DNA of 8,943 nt from an uncultured Bacillota bacterium (GTDB lineage Bacteria; Bacillota_I; Bacilli_A; Erysipelotrichales; Erysipelotrichaceae): positions 1 to 8,943 of the forward strand of contig CASEHR010000161.1 in assembly GCA_949287785.1 (NCBI GenBank). Reading direction: 5' to 3'. The notes under the pieces are model-generated. The model made no database searches. It was not told the DNA's origin and saw only the letters and a program-made list of their open reading frames with translations. Positions 6,236 to 8,943 of the stretch are shown here, in pieces (the stretch's first letter is position 1; every line of letters begins with the position of its first letter). The position numbers and the translations under genes are program-made.

Positions 6236-7691
6236 TCTAAAGAGCATCCGCTTTAACACATGGCTCTATTTCTTCTTGTTTTCGATGGCGATCTTACTGG
6301 CGCTCGGTCTTTTGCAAGTGACGATGATCAAACCGTATTTCCGTGATCAGCGCGTAAGCAGCATTGAATATGTCGCCAGTGAGATAGCTGATGATCTTTT
6401 AAACAAGGACAAACTCTTGCAGGCCGATATCGAGGACACCTTCAATATGATCTTGAACAACGACATGTGTGCGGTCATATTCAACGACAATGGCAGAGTC
6501 ATTTATGAAGAAGATGCTTTGGGAGCTACTTGTACATTTGATCGTTTTACGACGATCGATGGTGAGAGCTTTATACCGCTTGTTGAGCCTATAAAGATCA
6601 TCGAAAGTGTCGTTGACGATCAGGTGCTAAGCACATCGATCATATCCGATGTATCGGATCAGGAGATGGTCCTTTATGGACGAATGATCGAAGGAGATCT
6701 GGCTAACTATTATCTCTTTATCAATTCACCGGTCGAACCGATCGAGTCATATATCGAGTTGTTTACCGGTCAGTACTACATCATTGCCTTTGTGGTCTTT
6801 ATTGCGGCGATCGGGACATCTTTCTTCTTATCCAAGCGGATCACTTATCCGATCGTCAAGATCAAAAATGAAGCCAGCAAGTTAACCAATGGAGATTATG
6901 ATGTCGATTTTGACATCGATTCTTACAGCGAGATCAATGATCTGGCCAATACCTTGGCCAAGACTGGCAAAGTCATGGAGACGACTGATGAACTGCGTCA
7001 GGATCTGATCGCTAATATTTCGCATGACATCAAGACACCCTTGACGATGATCAAGGCTTACAGCGAAATGATCAGAGATATCAGCGGTGATGACAAGACC
7101 AAGCGGGATAAGCATTTGAATGTCATCATTGAAGAGGCTGATTATCTGGATCGGCTGGTTGATGACATGCGTGATGTATCTAAACTGCAAGCCGGTCAGC
7201 AGACACTGAACAGGACTAATTTTGATATGAAAGAGACGATCGAAAGGATTATCGAACATTATCGGGGAGGTATTCTCAAGGATATGTCGATCAGCGTCGA
7301 CACCGATCTTGTATCTTCGGTCGTATGGGCGGATGAGACGGCGATATCAAGGGTCATTTCGAATTTTTTATCCAATGCGATCAAATACTCCTTCGCCGAT
7401 TCAAAGATCATGGTCAGAATGATCGACAGTGAAGATCGTTTGCGCATCGAGGTCATCGATGATGGAAAGGGTATCAGTGAGAGTGAATTGCCGTATATCT
7501 GGACCAGGTATTACAAGATCGACAAAGGCTTTTCGCGCAATATCAATTCGACCGGTCTTGGTCTGGCGATCGCCAAGGCAATCTTAGAGGCGCATGGAGC
7601 AAAATACGGTGTAATTTCAAAGGTCAATGTCGGATCGACCTTCTGGTTTGAACTATCTAAGGATTATGATGGATTATCTAAAAGGGACTGA
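6225..7691 (+). CDS. Membrane sensor histidine kinase (HAMP, HisKA, HATPase)
   Basis: This 488-residue kinase would sense an outside signal and pass phosphate to the adjacent regulator. The first membrane helix is at about 13-32, an extracytoplasmic sensor region at about 33-183, the second helix at about 184-204 and a HAMP linker at about 205-255. The HisKA box ANISHDIKTPL carries the phosphorylated His267. The ATPase domain has an N box (NFLSNAIK, 380-387), DDGKG (412-416) and STGLGL (442-447). All catalytic motifs are intact. The only cysteines in the protein are Cys82 and Cys103, both in the sensor region. The start is a TTG at 6225, eleven bases inside the regulator gene, with a weak GGGG seven bases upstream. 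The next ATG falls inside the first membrane helix and would spoil it, so TTG is preferred. The sensor region matches no family I can name. Confidence 0.94.
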   Translation: MKFDLKSIRFNTWLYFFLFSMAILLALGLLQVTMIKPYFRDQRVSSIEYVASEIADDLLNKDKLLQADIEDTFNMILNNDMCAVIFNDNGRVIYEEDALGATCTFDRFTTIDGESFIPLVEPIKIIESVVDDQVLSTSIISDVSDQEMVLYGRMIEGDLANYYLFINSPVEPIESYIELFTGQYYIIAFVVFIAAIGTSFFLSKRITYPIVKIKNEASKLTNGDYDVDFDIDSYSEINDLANTLAKTGKVMETTDELRQDLIANISHDIKTPLTMIKAYSEMIRDISGDDKTKRDKHLNVIIEEADYLDRLVDDMRDVSKLQAGQQTLNRTNFDMKETIERIIEHYRGGILKDMSISVDTDLVSSVVWADETAISRVISNFLSNAIKYSFADSKIMVRMIDSEDRLRIEVIDDGKGISESELPYIWTRYYKIDKGFSRNINSTGLGLAIAKAILEAHGAKYGVISKVNVGSTFWFELSKDYDGLSKRD

Positions 7692-8292
7692 TATAAAACT
7701 CTTTCAGGAAGATGATGTCTTCCATATCAATATCGACACGGTCTTGCTTGGACAGTGGCTCGACATTCCAAAAGACAAGGATATCCTGGATATCGGGACT
7801 AATACGGGAGCTTTGCTTTTGTATGCTGCCCGTTTTTCGCCAAGGTCGCTGACAGGAATCGACATCAACGAAAAGGCTCTGAAGATCGCTGAAAAAAATC
7901 TCATTTATAATAATGTCCAAGCAGAACTCATACTGACTGATGTGCGTGACTTCAGGCATGATCTTTTCGATATCATCATCTGCAATCCGCCGTTTTATGA
8001 AAGAAGCAGTGATGCGCGCAGTTTCAAAGATGCAGCAAAGTGTGAGGAAAGCATGCCTTTAGACGATCTTTTCAATGCTTATCGCCATCTGATAAAAGAT
8101 AATGGTTATATCTACATGTGTTATCCGGCTAAACGCCTTTTTACGCTGTATGATATGTGTGAGAAATACAAATACCGGATCTGTAAAATGCAGTTCGTGC
8201 ACAATAAAGACAAGGAAGCTTTCAGGGTCCTGGTCAAGCTTAAAAGAGGCAAAACCATCAGCACGACGATCGAAAAACCATTATATATATAA
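7669..8292 (+). CDS. trmN6: TrmN6-like tRNA (adenine-N6) methyltransferase
   Basis: A 207-residue class I SAM-dependent methyltransferase of the TrmN6/YabB family; the E. coli member (YfiC) methylates N6 of adenine 37 in tRNA1(Val). Visible marks are the family N-terminus with IKLFQEDDVFHINIDTVLL (residues 9-27), SAM-binding motif I LDIGTNTGAL (40-49), the acidic ribose ligand in GIDINEKAL (Asp65), LTDVRDF (89-95) and the N6-adenine signature NPPF at 106-109. The ATG at 7669 is preferred because TAAGGA ends five bases before it and the protein then begins as the family does. ATGs at 7627 and 7666 are in frame but poorly placed. It overlaps the 3' end of the kinase gene by 23 bases, so it belongs to the dnaE transcript. 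Substrate identity in this organism is inferred from the family only. The B. subtilis neighbour of yabB, a GIY-YIG protein, is absent here. Confidence 0.87.
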   Translation: MDYLKGTDIKLFQEDDVFHINIDTVLLGQWLDIPKDKDILDIGTNTGALLLYAARFSPRSLTGIDINEKALKIAEKNLIYNNVQAELILTDVRDFRHDLFDIIICNPPFYERSSDARSFKDAAKCEESMPLDDLFNAYRHLIKDNGYIYMCYPAKRLFTLYDMCEKYKYRICKMQFVHNKDKEAFRVLVKLKRGKTISTTIEKPLYI

Positions 8293-8309
8293 GAAAAAAA
8301 CAGATTGTG

Positions 8310-8338
8310 TTGAGGAAATGCGTCTGTTGTGTTATCAT
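8310..8338 (+). promoter_or_regulatory. Promoter for rplU-prp unit (sigma-A, extended -10)
   Basis: TTGAGG (8310-8315), a 17-base spacer, then TATCAT (8333-8338) preceded by TG at 8330-8331, the extended -10 element. The predicted start is about 8345, where the first stem of the leader RNA begins. This separates the ribosomal protein genes from the upstream methyltransferase, although no terminator is seen between them. Confidence 0.75.
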
Positions 8339-8344
8339 ACACGT

Positions 8345-8436
8345 GTTGTAGCCCCCTTGTGGGTCTATAACCGCTCATCAACGGTCTAAAACAGGTCATA
8401 CCTTACCGCAGATGGCGCGTCTTAAGATTTATATAT
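8345..8436 (+). ncRNA. Structured 5' leader of rplU (likely L21 leader cis-regulatory RNA)
   Basis: Two adjacent stems can be drawn by hand. Stem 1: 8345-8351 (GUUGUAG) pairs with 8365-8371 (CUAUAAC), seven pairs including one G-U. After a C/U mismatch, 8353-8355 pairs with 8361-8363. Stem 2 starts at the next base: CGC-U-CAUC (8372-8379, U8375 bulged) pairs with GAUGGCG (8411-8417). Inside it, CGGU 8382-8385 pairs with ACCG 8405-8408 and AGGU 8393-8396 with ACCU 8400-8403. Established knowledge: Bacillota carry an L21 leader (an Rfam family) at this site, thought to let L21 repress its own operon. Assignment to that family rests on position and foldability, not on a covariance match. No T-run follows the stems, so control of translation rather than transcription termination is more likely (inference). 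Confidence 0.7.
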
Positions 8437-8444
8437 AGGAGGTG
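8437..8444 (+). promoter_or_regulatory. Ribosome binding site of rplU
   Basis: AGGAGGTG, nearly full complementarity to the 16S 3' end, nine bases before the ATG at 8454. Its AGGU part (8440-8443) could compete with AGGU at 8393-8396 for ACCU 8400-8403 in the leader, a possible but weak switch. Confidence 0.9.
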
Positions 8445-8453
8445 TAAACAAAA

Positions 8454-8765
8454 ATGTACGCAGTAATCGAAACAGGCGGCAAACAGCTTAAAGTAGAAGT
8501 CGGTCAGGCGATCTATACCGAGAAGTTAGATGTCAACGCCGGCGACAGCTACACATTTGACAAAGTCGTCGCAGTAGGCGGTGATACGATGAAAGTCGGT
8601 ACACCATATGTAAGTGGTGCTACAGTAACATGCAAAGTTGAAAAGCAAGGCAAGGAAAAGAAGATCGTGATCTTCAAGTACAAAGCTAAGAAAGGTTCAA
8701 CACGTCGTAAACAGGGTCATCGTCAGCCATATACAAAACTTGTTGTTGAAAGTATCAATGCTTAA
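8454..8765 (+). CDS. rplU: 50S ribosomal protein L21
   Basis: A 103-residue protein, the usual length of bacterial L21, which binds 23S rRNA in the large subunit. The N-terminus MYAVIETGGKQLKVEVG is diagnostic. The basic C-terminal signature is present as IFKYKAKK (73-80) and RRKQGHRQPYTKL (84-95), the rRNA-binding region. It is preceded by its own promoter, a structured leader and a strong Shine-Dalgarno, and its TAA stop overlaps the prp start. GATC is noticeably rarer in it than in the neighbouring genes, and codon choice looks tuned for high expression, as expected for a ribosomal protein. The order rplU-prp-(rpmA) is the standard arrangement in Bacillota. Confidence 0.98.
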   Translation: MYAVIETGGKQLKVEVGQAIYTEKLDVNAGDSYTFDKVVAVGGDTMKVGTPYVSGATVTCKVEKQGKEKKIVIFKYKAKKGSTRRKQGHRQPYTKLVVESINA

Positions 8766-8943
8766 TGATCAAAGTCATTGTTTGGTACGACAATAACACT
8801 TGCACTCGCCTCAAAGTCAGCGGTCATGCCGGATTTGACAAGAGCGGTAAAGATCTGATCTGCGCAGGTGTTAGTTGTATCATGTTTGGGCTCATGAACG
8901 GCTTGGATGCTGTCGGTGGTACCATCATCAGACAAAAAGATGA
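8765..8943 (+). CDS. prp: Ribosomal-processing cysteine protease Prp, 3' end missing
   Basis: Prp is a small cytoplasmic cysteine protease that removes the N-terminal extension of ribosomal protein L27 in Bacillota and some relatives. Fifty-nine codons are visible, a little over half of the usual length of about 105-110. The family core is clear: VSGHAGF with the catalytic His21, then KDLICAGVS with the catalytic Cys33, the same spacing as the His-Cys dyad described for S. aureus Prp. The ATG at 8765 shares its A with the rplU stop (TAATG) and has no strong Shine-Dalgarno, so translation is probably coupled to rplU. The next gene, outside the window, is expected to be rpmA (L27). Confidence 0.93.
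   Translation, partial: MIKVIVWYDNNTCTRLKVSGHAGFDKSGKDLICAGVSCIMFGLMNGLDAVGGTIIRQKD

Noticed and set aside
5563..7691. UGA read as tryptophan (mycoplasma code)
   Set aside because: UGA ends degV, dnaE, regulator and kinase at the expected family C-termini, tryptophans in these proteins are UGG, and a cell-wall PBP is present.
8347..8369. GC-rich hairpin as a Rho-independent terminator of the dnaE unit
   Set aside because: It is not followed by a T-run, lies downstream of a good promoter, and fits better as stem 1 of the rplU leader.
8102..8399. Open frames on both strands over the methyltransferase end and rplU leader
   Set aside because: They overlap the methyltransferase and the rplU promoter and leader, have no ribosome site and no family features.

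Overview
The window reads as ordinary chromosomal DNA of a cell-walled member of the Bacillota with fairly low GC, possibly Erysipelotrichia-like (inference). The evidence is a DnaE of the short Gram-positive type, a class A penicillin-binding protein, a DegV protein, strong AGGAGG ribosome binding sites, and the rplU-prp order in which Prp later trims ribosomal protein L27. UGA ends degV, dnaE, the response regulator and the kinase exactly where their families end. This argues for the standard bacterial code rather than a UGA=Trp mycoplasma code. No mobile element, CRISPR array, tRNA or rRNA is visible.

Layout. Positions 1-2466 hold a leftward (minus-strand) unit: degV, then a class A PBP whose start overlaps the degV stop by one base and whose C-terminal part runs off the left edge. 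Positions 2467-2595 are a divergent intergenic region with two overlapping promoters. One, on the minus strand, has good boxes and drives degV-PBP. The other, on the plus strand, places the dnaE start codon at about the predicted transcription start, so dnaE may be leaderless. Positions 2596-8292 are a tight rightward unit: dnaE (989 aa), an OmpR/PhoB-type response regulator, its sensor histidine kinase (TTG start) and a TrmN6-like tRNA methyltransferase. Gaps or overlaps are only +4, -11 and about -23 bases. Positions 8293-8453 hold a promoter and a structured RNA leader. They precede rplU (L21), which overlaps the cysteine protease gene prp, cut by the right edge.

How the genes work together: cell-wall synthesis (PBP) is paired with a fatty-acid-binding DegV protein. 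DNA replication (DnaE) is paired with an uncharacterised envelope-sensing two-component system and a tRNA modification enzyme. The last unit makes ribosomal protein L21 and the protease that matures L27.

No clearly new multi-gene system is visible. The points most worth a second look are the two-stem L21 leader, the overlapping divergent promoters with a probably leaderless dnaE, a lysine-rich cytoplasmic tail of about 232 residues on the PBP, the loss of PHP metal ligands in DnaE, and a strong excess of GATC.
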